Shown one piece after another: positions 52,794 to 63,500 of a stretch of DNA of 64,000 nucleotides (its first letter is position 1; every line of letters starts with the position of its first letter). Origin of the DNA: Pseudozyma flocculosa PF-1 (Eukaryota > Basidiomycota > Ustilaginomycetes > Ustilaginales > Ustilaginaceae); contig NW_006920872.1 of the NCBI RefSeq assembly GCF_000417875.1, positions 354,197-418,196 of the forward strand. Direction: 5' to 3'. Both the position numbers and the translations under genes were made by a program. The notes beneath the pieces are model-generated. The model was not told where the DNA came from. It did no database searches and saw only the letters and a program-made list of their open reading frames with translations.

Positions 52794-54347
52794 ATGTCGT
52801 CGCTAGCCCGGGCTGCGGCCACCAGGAGCCTCGGCGGAGCATCCCGACGCCTATCCGGTGGCCTCCCCCTCCGTCACTACTCTTCGCCGTCCTCTTCTGC
52901 TTCCTCGTCAGCACGGTCAACGGCGGCTACCTCTTCTTCCCACAGACTGCCCCTGGCCGCTACGGCCCTCGTCGCATCTCTTGCCACCGTCTACGCCCTC
53001 AACGCCTCCACCTCGCCCTCGGCCGACCGGACCATCCACTGCGATGCACCCGCACCCGCGCCCAAGCCTACAGGCGTCTCGAGCATTAAGGGCGGCAACT
53101 TGTCCGACCTTCCCGAGATCTCCCATCTCGACCCGTCGCTCCTCGACAACACCGACGCCCCGATGAGACAGCGCATGGAGACCTACGTCAAGCTGCTCCA
53201 ACACCGCATCGTCTCGGCTCTCTCCCAGGAGGAGCCTACCGCCCGCTTCCTCATCGACAGCTGGCTGCGCAAGGAAGGCGGCGAGGGCATCTCGTGCGTC
53301 CTCCAGGACGGCTCCACCTTTGAAAAGGCCGGCGTCAACATCAGCGTCGTGCACGGCACCCTCCCGCCGGCCGCCATCCGCCAGATGAGCGCCAACCACG
53401 CTGGTCTCATGACCAAGACCGGGTACCGCCTCGAGGGCCCCGACGCCGAGGTCAAGGGGCTGCCCTTTTACGCCGCGGGCCTCAGTCTCGTCGTCCACCC
53501 AAAGAACCCCTTTGCACCCACGGTCCACTTCAACTACCGCTACTTTGAGCTCGCCCACCCGGAGAAGCTCGCCGACGGATCGCCCAACCCGCGGCACCCG
53601 TCCAACGGCACCGGAGAGGCCAAGGACGAGCCAATAGCCTGGTGGTTTGGCGGCGGAACCGACCTGACGCCCATCTACCTCTTCGACGAGGACGCCAGGC
53701 ACTTCCACAAGACGCTCAAGGCCGCAGCAGACGCCCACGACACCGCCTTCTACCCGGCATGGAAGAGGTGGTGCGACACCTACTTCCAGATCCCGCATCG
53801 TGGCGAGGCTCGAGGCATCGGCGGCATCTTCTTCGACGACCTCACGCTGCCCGAGTGGTCAAAGGGCGCCGGCGGACGTGGCAGCTTCATCCCGCTCTCG
53901 GACGGGCAGAAGGCGCCCACGTCGGCGCTCTCGTCGCTCCGCCCGCACACGCAGGACAGCTTGTTCTCGACGGTCAAGTCGATGGGCGACTCGTTCCTGC
54001 CCGCCTACCTGCCCATTGTGCAGCGCCGCAAGAACATGCCCTATACCGAGGCCCACGAGCGGTGGCAGGCGCTGCGTCGAGGAAGATACGTCGAGTTCAA
54101 CCTCGTCTACGACCGCGGCACCAAGTTTGGGCTCCAGACGCCCGGCGCCAGGATCGAAAGCATCCTCATGAGCCTGCCGCTCAAGGCGAGATGGGAGTAC
54201 ATGGAGAGGTGGGGCGGTGGCGGTGCCCAGGGCCGCGATGGAAAGGGAACCGAGGATAGCGATGGCCGCGAACCAAAGGACGGCGAGGAGGGCGCAGAGG
54301 AGAGAAGGATCCAGCAGGTCCTCCGCCACCCGCGCGACTGGGCGTGA
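52794..54347 (+). CDS. HEM13: Coproporphyrinogen III oxidase (oxygen-dependent)
   Basis: Single-exon gene, 517 residues. The enzyme converts coproporphyrinogen III to protoporphyrinogen IX with O2, the antepenultimate step of haem synthesis. An N-terminal Arg/Ser-rich leader (LARAAATRSLGGASRRLSGG) and a hydrophobic segment (LPLAATALVASLATVYAL, near 65-82) point to mitochondrial import and possibly an inner-membrane anchor; S. cerevisiae Hem13 is cytosolic and lacks both. The catalytic body carries the family signatures: VNISVVHGTLP, FNYRYFE, AWWFGGGTDLTPIYLFDEDA, CDTYFQIPHRGEARGIGGIF, RRGRYVEFNLVYDRGTKFGL and PGARIESILMSLPLKARWEY. A Gly/Asp/Glu-rich insertion of about 30 residues precedes the conserved ending VLRHPRDWA. 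A second insertion near KGAGGRGSFIPLSDGQKAPT is also longer than usual. Confidence 0.96.
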   Translation: MSSLARAAATRSLGGASRRLSGGLPLRHYSSPSSSASSSARSTAATSSSHRLPLAATALVASLATVYALNASTSPSADRTIHCDAPAPAPKPTGVSSIKGGNLSDLPEISHLDPSLLDNTDAPMRQRMETYVKLLQHRIVSALSQEEPTARFLIDSWLRKEGGEGISCVLQDGSTFEKAGVNISVVHGTLPPAAIRQMSANHAGLMTKTGYRLEGPDAEVKGLPFYAAGLSLVVHPKNPFAPTVHFNYRYFELAHPEKLADGSPNPRHPSNGTGEAKDEPIAWWFGGGTDLTPIYLFDEDARHFHKTLKAAADAHDTAFYPAWKRWCDTYFQIPHRGEARGIGGIFFDDLTLPEWSKGAGGRGSFIPLSDGQKAPTSALSSLRPHTQDSLFSTVKSMGDSFLPAYLPIVQRRKNMPYTEAHERWQALRRGRYVEFNLVYDRGTKFGLQTPGARIESILMSLPLKARWEYMERWGGGGAQGRDGKGTEDSDGREPKDGEEGAEERRIQQVLRHPRDWA

Positions 54348-54526
54348 TGCCGCGGTAGACGACAACAGAGCGGCGCGCGGCTGCCGCTGCCGCAGACCAT
54401 ACGCCTTGTTCGCCTAGACAGCCCCTGCTCAAACACCGCTCCTTGCCACACATCTGCATCTGACCGAGGATGCTCGTCCACAGCGGGCATCCACAGCTCT
54501 TCTATGTCTCGTGAGCGGGTACGACG

Positions 54527-56872
54527 TCATGCATCGCTCGTCCGTCTCTTTTTCCCGCTGCCATCGCCGCTTCTCCCAGAGGCGTCCCGATTGTCGCTGC
54601 CCTCGTCATCGCCGCCTCCGCTGCTGACGGTGTTGCTGAGGACGCTAGCTCTGCTCTTGACGCGACGGTGACCACTCGGCGATCGATTCGACGAAGGCGA
54701 GGGCGAGAATCCGCCTGCGCTCTGTGTCGATCGTTTCTTGCCCAGCCTCGCCGGAGTGACGACGTCACCTTGGTGCATCGGCAGGAGCAGAGGCGCGGAC
54801 TCGCCGGTCGAGCCGTACGACGATGATGGTCTAGCATGGTGCTGGTGCGCCGCGTTGAGGTTAAGCGGAGGTGGTGGGGTAGCGAGGAGCAGGTAGTGCC
54901 CCGGGCTCAGGCCCGTGGGTCGATCGAGGTTGATCAAGCCCAGTCGCGGCGTGCGCAGCCCAATCGACGTCGAGAGGATGCCAGTCGTCGTCCCCGCCGA
55001 CCTGGCTACTTCCGATGGCGCCTGGCTTCCGCCTCCTGACGCGGTGGGGAAGCGGCTCGGAGACGACGTGCGAGACCGCTGACGAGACGTTGACTGCGCG
55101 AGGATCGAGAAGGGCACCGATCCCGTTGTCATGGCCGAGGGGGCCGGCAGGGGACCAGGTCGACCAGGAAGTGGCGAGAGTCTGTTGGGCGTGTGGATCT
55201 TGACGAGCTTGCGGTTGCTCGACGACGGTAGCGCCTCGACCGGCAGCGCCGCGATACGACCTCGGCTGGTCGACCTTACCCCCCTCTCATCGCCGCCGTG
55301 CCACGACCGGGTCATCAGCCGATCGCGCTCGCCAGCCGCCTCCGTCTCCTCTCCCTCGTCTTCGTCACCTTCGTCTTCTTCCCCACGGCCTCCGCCATTC
55401 TCGTCGTCTTTCTTGCGCGTGAGGACAAACACGCCGGCGAAGGTGGTGAGGCAGCCAAAGAGGAAGTTGATGAGGCGGTTGGCGTCGGTATCCTCAAAGT
55501 CGCGGTAGAGGATGGCGGAGCCGACAATGGCCGAGATCGTGAAGAGGACGAATTGCGTCGGGATCACCTCGCGGCTGTCGAAGCGCTGCAGCGCCCGGTT
55601 GAGGTAGGTGATCTGCACCACGGCGGTCACTGCCAGCACGACGACGAGCACGTAGGTGATGGGGTACTTGAGCGCCTCGATCGGTTGACCGCCCGAGATG
55701 AGAGACGAGATGCCCTTGGTCGAGAGCACGGTGAAGCCGCCTGCAATCGGGGCGCGTACGGTGCAACGGAGCCAGCCGCGTTTTGGAGTCAGCTGCAAAA
55801 GTCATCGAAGGGGAGAAACGGCGGCACGAGCTGAAGGCGACTCACCAAAGATGGCGCAGGTGCCCACATCGACCAGCACCCACCGGTCCGCGTACCGCGA
55901 TCGGCTGAGAAAGGCAAGAAAGAGGCCGAGGCCGATGGAAATCGAGGCGTAGACGACGAACTCGATCCGCTTGATGGCGGCAAGCAGCGCGTTTGGGCCC
56001 AACCGGTCGTCGCTCTGCTTCGAGCTGAAGACGACGGTGACTGCCCCAATGATGGCCAGAAGGATGCCGCCGATGTCGGCCGCCTTGAAGCGCTCCTTGA
56101 GCAGGATGGGCGAGATGATGACATTCGAGAGCAAGGCGACGGCGCCCAGGGGCGCCACCAGGGAAGCTGGCGCGAAGCCGTAGGCTGCGCAGGTCAGGGA
56201 CAGCAGGGGGGCGTGGCGGGCATGGATGGTGAGGTCAGACGGAGATCAGATCGTGGCGTAAGGGAGGGAGACATTGTGGTTGCCGCCGGACCCACAGATA
56301 AAGTTGCCGCCTTCTCCGATGGTCATGAGGGCGATGCCCAGCCACCACAGCTTGCTCTTGAGGTACTGCGTTCCCGGGCTGCTGCTCTCGTTCCCATGAT
56401 CTGCTCCATCTTGACCACCGTCGTCCTCTTCTTCGTCGTTGTCGTCCTCCGAGGTCGGCTTCTGGTGCTGTGAACGATGCGAACTGTCCTGACCGTCTCG
56501 CTCGCCGTTGTCCGAAGCGGCCTCGCTATCGAGGAGCGTCTGCTTGGTATAGCTGGCGGCACCGCTGCTGCTAGTCGTGGAGCTGCTGGCTGTTTCGTCC
56601 CGTGAGCGCTTCCCAATCCGCCGAGTGGCGGACGTAACGAGCTGGGGCCCGGCCGCGTTTGCATCCTCCCCCTCGTCGCCGACCTCTTGGTCGTCAGCCT
56701 GTCGAAGATCCTGCCGAGTCTCGCAGTCGGGCCAGTCGGTCTGCTTTTCCGGAGGGCTGCTCTCCCGCTGGAGACGGAGATGTGCCAGCTTTTGGCAGTT
56801 GAGGGCAAGGCTGATTGTAATGTTGCCTGCGACGGCGACGACCACACCGATAAAGGACTGCGTGGAAGGCAT
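54527..56872 (-). CDS. NIPA-type magnesium transporter with acidic insert and long C-terminal tail
   Basis: Exons 56872-56296, 56184-55846 and 55740-54527 give 709 residues. NIPA proteins are multi-TM transporters of Mg2+ and related cations in the DMT superfamily. TM1 (SFIGVVVAVAGNITISLALN) starts near residue 5. The next conserved block, YLKSKLWWLGIALMTIGEGG, comes only after an insertion of about 130 residues that is strongly acidic and Ser/Gln-rich. Across intron 1 the protein reads NFISYGFAPASLVAPLG, the family core, then ISPILLKERFKAADIGGILL, and after intron 2 GGFTVLSTKGISSLISG and the last TMs (FVLFTISAIVGSAILYRDFE; FLFGCLTTFAGVFVLTRKK). The remaining ~290 residues are a Ser/Pro/Gly-rich cytosolic tail. 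The intron 1 donor is GTGGGT, the others standard; acceptors are CAG. The tail could carry regulatory phosphorylation sites. Confidence 0.9.
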
Positions 56873-58536
56873 CTTGGTGACAACGACGCGAGGCGTGGCC
56901 TGCCAATCTAGATGGGCGGTTTGCTCCGGTCTCGGGAGGGCTCCGGGATGGTTCCAAGCCGAGCCTTGGCCTGCCGAGTAATACACTTCAAGGCGGTGTC
57001 GACTGTCTTGGCATGGGCTCTGAACGTACGTCGGTCCTGTCCCGAACAGAAGGAGAGGCTGCCTCGGATGGGCCGGGGGCGGTGTCGAGCCGACGTCGAT
57101 TTCAAGCAGAGGTGAGGGAATGTAGAAGGATCGGACCGGACCGGACCAGCGAAAGCGACGAGGAGGTTTAGGGTGGGGTGGTCGGCGACAGGAGAGTGAC
57201 GAGGGTCGAAGGGTTGTCGATGCTGCCCCTCCCTCGTTTGGGCCTCCTTCGGCCGGCCCGCGGCCATCGAAGCGAGGCCGCATGTGGAGGGAAGGGGGGC
57301 TCGAGCTGCATCGCCGCCTGCCGATGGCCCTCGCTCTGCCGATTCGCGCTTGGAAGAAATCGGGCCCTCAACCTGGGCTTCACCTTGCCTGCCTTCCGCC
57401 AAAAGGGCAGCCTGTGAACGTGCCATTTGCCACCATATGCAAGGTGTTGGACTCAGGATTGATTGTGGGCCCCTTCCCCCGCTACTCCCTCGATCCACTT
57501 TGCAATGCTCGGATCGGAAGGAGCGACAATACCGATCCCATAATGAACCAGTAATGGACGTCTACATGCGAGGCGCGACCCTTCAGGCTGGCGACGCCGG
57601 GCGGAAGGGAGTCACAGAGTCTAGTCTTTCCGATAGATTGGCTGCCTACCTGCCGCTCCGTCGACCAAAGTGCCCCGCTTGAACGGCAAGCAAGCCGAGC
57701 GTGCAGCCGAGACTCCTACCTAGGGCCTGCCGGTGCCTGCCGGTGCTTTCACGGTAGCACCATTGCCACCTTTGGCGGAGCTAGACGAGGGGACCGCGGA
57801 TCACCCTGCCTGCCCCTGGATGAGTGGCAGCCCGGATTTCGCGCTCGCGTAGGGCAGAGGGAGCACAAGCGACGAGGCGGTTCAAGGAACGGCGGTGACA
57901 GCTCAGACACGCCCAGGCGATTGAGATTTCTGCAGAGGCCAGCCGAGACAGGACAGGGCAGGACAGGACGAGACGGGATGTGACGAGGCGAGACGGGACG
58001 AGGCGATACGAAGCGGGTCGGGCTCGGGGTGGTATACTGATACAGGAGAAGTTGCGCGGGAAGGGACAAGGCGGGACGGGAGACCGTGATCCCGATGCGA
58101 CGTCGTGAAGGAGGCTTGACGTATCCAAGACACCGAGATGAGAGAGGGAAAGAACGAGCGCATGCGGGACAGTGGGAAAGCGATGTGGGAGGGACACGGT
58201 TCGAGGAGGTGGAGCGAGCATGGCTGAGAGGCCGAAAGAAGGTAATGGCGACGGCGACGGGCAGCGCTTCGCCGGACGTTTCGGCGTCGCATCGAGCGGC
58301 CAGCTCGCGAGCAGGGTCAGGTCGAGGATGGCGAGAGCAGTGATCCAGATTAGACGGTGAAGTGCTTGATTAGCGCGAGTCCCCTTGCGGAGGGCGGGAG
58401 CCAGGGGAGGCAGCCACGGAGTAGGTCCGGACGACGAGATCGCATTAAGGAGGCTGCCGGCTCCGCAAGGGAAATCTTTAGGAGGTCGATGAATGCTGAA
58501 GAGACTTCTTTTGGGCGAGTGTGGGTCGACGGGGGC
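56873..58536. other. Intergenic: NIPA promoter and 3' side of the zinc-finger gene
   Basis: About 1.66 kb with no supportable gene. A pentamer-phased repeat lies at about 57940-58015. Two GCCTGCCGGT units occur at 57726-57746. Frames such as 57284-57682 have no protein character. Confidence 0.5.
57940..58015. repeat. Degenerate pentanucleotide repeat (GGACA/GGACG/GAGAC type)
   Basis: On the top strand, units of five bases such as GGACA, GGGCA, GACGG and GGCGA repeat in phase with drift over about 75 bases. It lies in the stretch between the zinc-finger gene's 3' end and the NIPA promoter. Confidence 0.6.
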
Positions 58537-60567
58537 CTACCAGAGGCCCGTCGGCTGCTGCATCAGGACGGGGGCGCCGATCGAGGTGGGCGAGCCATTG
58601 ACGCTGACACCGCCGCTGGGGCTGAGCACCTGGCGTGGCTGCTGCGGCTTGCTGAGCGCGATGGGCCCGCCGAGGGCCGACTCGGAGATCGAGCCACGGC
58701 CCTTTGTGGAAGCGGCGGCGTGGGCGGCGGCAGCGGCGGCGGCAGCAGACTGGGCGGCGGCATGAGGATCGTGACGAGGCTCGTTGGACCTGAACTTGTC
58801 GCCACCCGTGGCCAGCGAGAGGAGCTCAGACGAACGGCCGACCAGACCGGCGGGGCGGAAGTGCGTCTTGAGGTGCTGGGCCAGGTTGTCGGAGCGGCCG
58901 AAGAACTTGCCACACGACTCGACGGGGCACTTGTGCGGGCGCTCCTGGGTATGCGTGCGGTTGTGGCGCTTGAGGTGCTCCATGCGCTTGAACCGCTTGC
59001 CGCAGTGGCAGACGTGGAGCTTGTCGGCGGAGCTGACGATGAGCGGCGGCGGCCCGGTGTTGCGGGCACGGCTGCGCGGCGTGTTGCGGGTCACGGAGCC
59101 AGACATGCTCCTGCTGCGTCCGTCGAGCAGCGAGCCGGGCGAGACGGCGACGGGCGAGGCGAGCGAGCCCGTGCTGCTCCTCGAGAACGACATGCCGGGC
59201 GCGCTGAAGTAGGCATCGTAGCCGGGCGATGGAGGCACGCTGCCGGGCGTGGTAGGGTACATGTTGGCCTTGCGGAAGTCGATGCCGGGGAACGAAGCCG
59301 AGGTGGGCGTCATGGGGAACGAGCCCTGAGAGGAACCGCCAGACGACGAACCGCTCCGGGCAGGGTGGTGAGCGGGAGCGGACGCGCCGCGGACCATGGC
59401 GGAGGCGCCCACGCCGTTGGGCATCTCTGAGATGCTGGCGCGGTGGACCGGGAACGAGTGCGGGCTCAACGGCTCGTTGCGGTAGAAGGGGCCGCCGAGC
59501 TTCTCGGTCTTGGTGGCGTGCAGCTTGGACAGGGTCAGCAGCGCCGGCGGGTCCTTGCTGCACGGCGAGGTGCCGAACTCGACGTGGCCGGCACCCTCGG
59601 TGTCGAAGCTGTCGGTCCTCTGCATGCGCGCCTGCGGCAGGCCGGCAAAGTAGGGCGACGTCTGTGCCGAGCCGAGCCCACGGACGGAGTGGTCCGGGGT
59701 GGTGTTGTGCGAGTGCGAGTGGCCCGGGGTGGGGTAAGGGTATGAGGGGCCGCTGTAGGATGCGCGGTGGCCCGCCGTGATGGGCGTGAGCGGCGAGTGA
59801 CCGTGCCTGAATGAGTCGCTGAGGTCGGTCGAGGGGAAGCCGGCAAAGGTTCCCGTCGACGGGGGCATCGGCGTGGTCTCGTCGGATCCATCCGAGTCGA
59901 CGAGCGAGGGCATCGGTCCCCGTCCGTGGTCATCGAAGCTGCTGGTCTGGAACATGCCGGCGTCGAAAGACTGGACCGCGCGGCGCTTGGTCATCGGCGG
60001 TGGCATCTCGCCTGCATCGTCTCGGCCATGGGACATGGCGAGGAGAGCGTTGTGCTGGCCGTGGACGAATGGCGACTGGCCGAGGTGGGACTGGAAGTCC
60101 TGGTGGAGCTCCGGGTGGTGAGGGGTATCGGGAGTTCCGATGGCCAGGCCAGAGATCGAAGAGAGCGAGCTCGGCAGGCCCGCCGGCGACACGCTCGCCT
60201 GGTAGGTCCGCGGCGAGTATCCGTTGGGGTGCGCGTGCCCCTCGGAGAGATTGCTTGCGCTGAACGACGATGACGACGCCGAGCTGATCGAGCCACGCCG
60301 GGAGCCATACGCCGGCTGGCCGTTCGCGTTGTGGGGGAAGCTGTATGCGGGGCTCGACTGCGAGTGCGACATCGAGACCGAGGATGGCTGATAGCTTGGG
60401 TTGAAGCTGTCGAGCAGGCCGAGCGAGTTGCCGAGCAGACCGTTGTTGAAGGCGGCGTTGGGTGGCGTCGAGGCCGAGCCCGTCGAGTCGGAGTGGGCGT
60501 GGCCCTGAGGCGACTGCATCTGCGACCCCATGTCAGAGGGCGAATGTGACTGTCGCTGGCTGTTCAT
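58537..60567 (-). CDS. C2H2 zinc-finger transcription factor, paired fingers of the Ste12/SteA-FlbC kind
   Basis: Single-exon gene, 676 residues from ATG 60567-60565; the longer upstream frame starts only at TTG. The N-terminal ~500 residues are Ser/Pro/His/Gly-rich and disordered, as in fungal activators. Two adjacent fingers sit at about residues 518-572. The first, HVCHCGKRFKRMEHLKRHNR, has an unusual C-x1-C spacing followed by a normal x12-H-x3-H. The second, CPVESCGKFFGRSDNLAQHL, is C-x4-C-x12-H-x3-H. The FKRMEHLKRH...THTQERP...RSDNLAQH pattern resembles the paired fingers of Ste12-like (SteA) and FlbC-type regulators, but there is no Ste12 homeodomain. After the fingers comes an Ala run and a Gly/Ser-rich end. 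Its 3.4-kb gene-free upstream region fits a developmentally regulated transcription factor. The target genes are not predictable. Confidence 0.88.
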   Translation of the reverse strand: MNSQRQSHSPSDMGSQMQSPQGHAHSDSTGSASTPPNAAFNNGLLGNSLGLLDSFNPSYQPSSVSMSHSQSSPAYSFPHNANGQPAYGSRRGSISSASSSSFSASNLSEGHAHPNGYSPRTYQASVSPAGLPSSLSSISGLAIGTPDTPHHPELHQDFQSHLGQSPFVHGQHNALLAMSHGRDDAGEMPPPMTKRRAVQSFDAGMFQTSSFDDHGRGPMPSLVDSDGSDETTPMPPSTGTFAGFPSTDLSDSFRHGHSPLTPITAGHRASYSGPSYPYPTPGHSHSHNTTPDHSVRGLGSAQTSPYFAGLPQARMQRTDSFDTEGAGHVEFGTSPCSKDPPALLTLSKLHATKTEKLGGPFYRNEPLSPHSFPVHRASISEMPNGVGASAMVRGASAPAHHPARSGSSSGGSSQGSFPMTPTSASFPGIDFRKANMYPTTPGSVPPSPGYDAYFSAPGMSFSRSSTGSLASPVAVSPGSLLDGRSRSMSGSVTRNTPRSRARNTGPPPLIVSSADKLHVCHCGKRFKRMEHLKRHNRTHTQERPHKCPVESCGKFFGRSDNLAQHLKTHFRPAGLVGRSSELLSLATGGDKFRSNEPRHDPHAAAQSAAAAAAAAHAAASTKGRGSISESALGGPIALSKPQQPRQVLSPSGGVSVNGSPTSIGAPVLMQQPTGLW

Positions 60568-63500
60568 GGCGATGAGCTGGCTTGCGAGCGGTACGGCGGC
60601 AGCGCAGGTGAGGACAACGGCAGACGTGGGACGATGCTGGAATGAAGCAGACAGAAGAGGGCGTCGGACGCGGAAAGGTGCTGGCGACGATCGCGAACTC
60701 GATTTGATCCGAGGCAAGGTGCGTGTCGTGTAGGCTCGAAGAGGCGTGCAGTAGGCCGACCGTAGACAATGACCGCGAGAGACGGAGCGGTGCGCGTGTA
60801 TGTGCGAAGGGATGGGTCGTGAGCGTCGCAGCGGTGTGTGGCGGTGGTGGTTTGCTGCTGTGATGGTGGCAGGGGGCGGACGGGTAGGCTCTGGACCTAT
60901 GAAGGCGTTCGGGAAGAAGGGGGCAAGGCCAGGGCGGTCAGGGCTCCAGCAAGCAAGGGTTATGTATCTACCCTGGTCTCGTCGGCGGCGCGTGCCTGTC
61001 TGCCTGTGCCTGTACGGAGGGTCAGGCCAGGGGGAGGGGGGACGAGGGGGAGGGCCGAGGCAGGCAGGGCCAGCACACAGGCAGCAGGCACCACCGGCAG
61101 CAGCAGCAGCAGCAGCAGCAGCAGATCAGGCAGGGAGGGTCCGCGGAAGAAGGGGGGTGGGAAACCTACAGCAGGCGTAGGCGCTTCATGGGGAGACAGG
61201 CTCGTGGGCTTCGAGGTGGCGACGGGACGGACGGAGAAGCCAGGGCCAGGGCAACCCAGAGAGCGGAAAGGCGGCCGTCTGACGGCGGCGGGAAGCTGTC
61301 GCCTTCCGCAGAGAAGAGCTGTGGGTTCGCGTTGCCGGCCTGGCCTGGCAGGGGCGTTGGCAGGAAAGCGCGTCGAGCCCAGCTTCAGGCAGGACCTGGC
61401 AAGGCGGCCAGCAAGCAGGTTCGAGCAAGCCAGCGGGCAGGCATGGCAAGCAGGCTGGCTGGCAGGCAGACGGTCACCGCCTCAGAGACGCCGTCGCGAC
61501 CTCCTGCCACCTGCTGTCTGTCAGAAAGCGGGGGGTACTGTAGGGGTCGACAACGACGGCGGATGCTCCGCCTCAGATCGTTGTCCACGCAGGTGCAAGC
61601 AAGTGGCCGGGCAGCAACGAGGCAGGGGATCTGAGAAGCGAGGGGCAGGCGGAGATGTCTGTCCGCCTGCCAGCCGCCCGCCTGGACCCATCGTCCTTTT
61701 TTTTAAAAAAGAAAAGATTCGATCGACACCCCCCTTGCCTGCTCGAGCGCCCACGCCTGTCCTGCAAAAGAGGCAGGCTAGGAAGATACAACCGGGTCCG
61801 GAATGGGATGGGTGCCAGGATTCTGGGTCGCCCCGGCCGAGGCTTTGAAGCAGCTGCTGCTGTTGCTGCAGATGGAAGGGCCGCCCAGGCAGACAGGGCG
61901 AGAAACCGGAAACGGCACGCAGCCTGTGTTGCAGGCCTGCGCCCGCCTGCCTCTCTGGCTCGCTGCCCGCCAACGTCGTCCTTTCCCAAGCCGGAAGAGC
62001 AAGATGCAGCCCGCCAGCCGTGTGGCTTGCACCATCGCACCACCAACGAGCCTCGTCTTGCCCGCACGCTCCGTGGCAGCCTCGGCACCCTCGTCCTCGC
62101 ACTCGCCTATCCTCTGTTGCTCGTAACAGTGCGGTGTGTTCACCCTAGCCTATCGTCCTCTCGACAAGCGACGGCCGTCAAGACGTAGATTCGGATCGGG
62201 CTCGTGAGTCGGCTCAAACAGAGGACAATGGTCGGCGATCCTCGAGGCTGGCGGCCATGGGCGAGAGCCAGGTCGATGCTGGGGCTGTGCGAGGTCTCGC
62301 CCCGTTCCCGGTAGGGCGATCAAGGGGGCAGCAGGGCGGTGCTGACGCCGCAACCAGGGGGGGGCGGGCGCTGGCCAAAACGGGCAAGAAGGGCGGGTCG
62401 CTGCCTCTTCCTGACGCAGGGACGCCGCCGATGTTCCCTCTTGGCAAACAAGCTAAGAGGAGAGGAGGCAGTCAGGTTGGTAGTGCGAATGCGGCAAGTC
62501 CCTGCGGACGGCCAGGTGTGCGAAGAGAGTCGGGGGGCTTTCAGCAGCCGTGCGCGTCGTGCAAGCACGGACTTGCTTGCGCCTGCTTGCTTGCTTCTTG
62601 CTCCTCGATAGCGTCCAGCATTGGCCGTCTGGACGCGGCGGTATGCCTGGCACTAGCGATTGATCAATCTGTTGTCTGGCCTTTGTTTGACATCCATCGA
62701 CGTATGTCCAGACGCAGCTGGCCGACCGGCCGGTGACACGGGCCCGACCTACGTGCCTGGCCGCACGCGCTTGTCCAACCTGTAGGCCATTGCCGATCGA
62801 TAGGCTTCACTAGTCAGCTAATAGAGAGGTCGTGTGTTGGTCCATGTCGCATCTTCTCTCCTCTCGGCCTGCCCCATGCCGAGGCCACTGCTCCGACGGT
62901 TCTCAGAGCTGCTGCTCCCGGCGTGCAGTCCGTGCGGCGGCCAGCCTCAACCTTACCGCGACATGACAGGTGCCGCCACTCGGACCGAAGCTGCAGCTCT
63001 AGGGGCCCCCTGGACGGTACCCACGTTCAGAGATGGGCAAGAAGGGAGCAGCGTGGTGTATGTCAGCTAGAGAGGCGGGCTCGACAGTGTTTTTACATCA
63101 GCACTCGTCCCTGCCTGCGCTGAGGGACCAGACCAAACGGGACTCGTCGTGGTCGTGGTGGTCATCGTCGCCGTCGATCTCGTCCTCGCCGTCGATCTCG
63201 TCCTCGCCGTCGATGGGGTTGAGCGGTCTGGATTAGGTTCATCGCTCGTCATGCACGGCCGTACCTTTTCTCACACTTCACCTCCTCGGCTGCTCTCTGC
63301 TGGCCCAAAGGCAAGGCGCATCAGTCCGGAAATTGAGGTTTTGCCAGCGGTAAAGGCCGGAATCTGGACCCGCGGGTGTGAGCCCGGCAGCTCACGCGGG
63401 GGGATACAGTCGAGGGGGGGCACAGAGAGGCGGCAGGGCACGGCACCCGGAAGGCCATGCCTCTGTGCGCGGGTGGTTGCAAGATTCGGATCGGCCCGGA

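Noticed and set aside
61405..61440. tRNA-like T-loop text (GGTTCGAGC)
   Set aside because: No matching acceptor, D-arm or anticodon stem could be built around it; a scan by eye for other tRNA B-box matches found none convincing.
61697..61710. T8A6 tract as a Pol III terminator
   Set aside because: No A/B-box promoter or RNA gene is recognisable upstream on either strand, so it is only noted as an AT-rich tract.
60838..61848. 336-codon plus-strand frame upstream of the zinc-finger gene
   Set aside because: Composed of repeat-derived Ala/Gly/Gln/Arg runs; no conserved segment.
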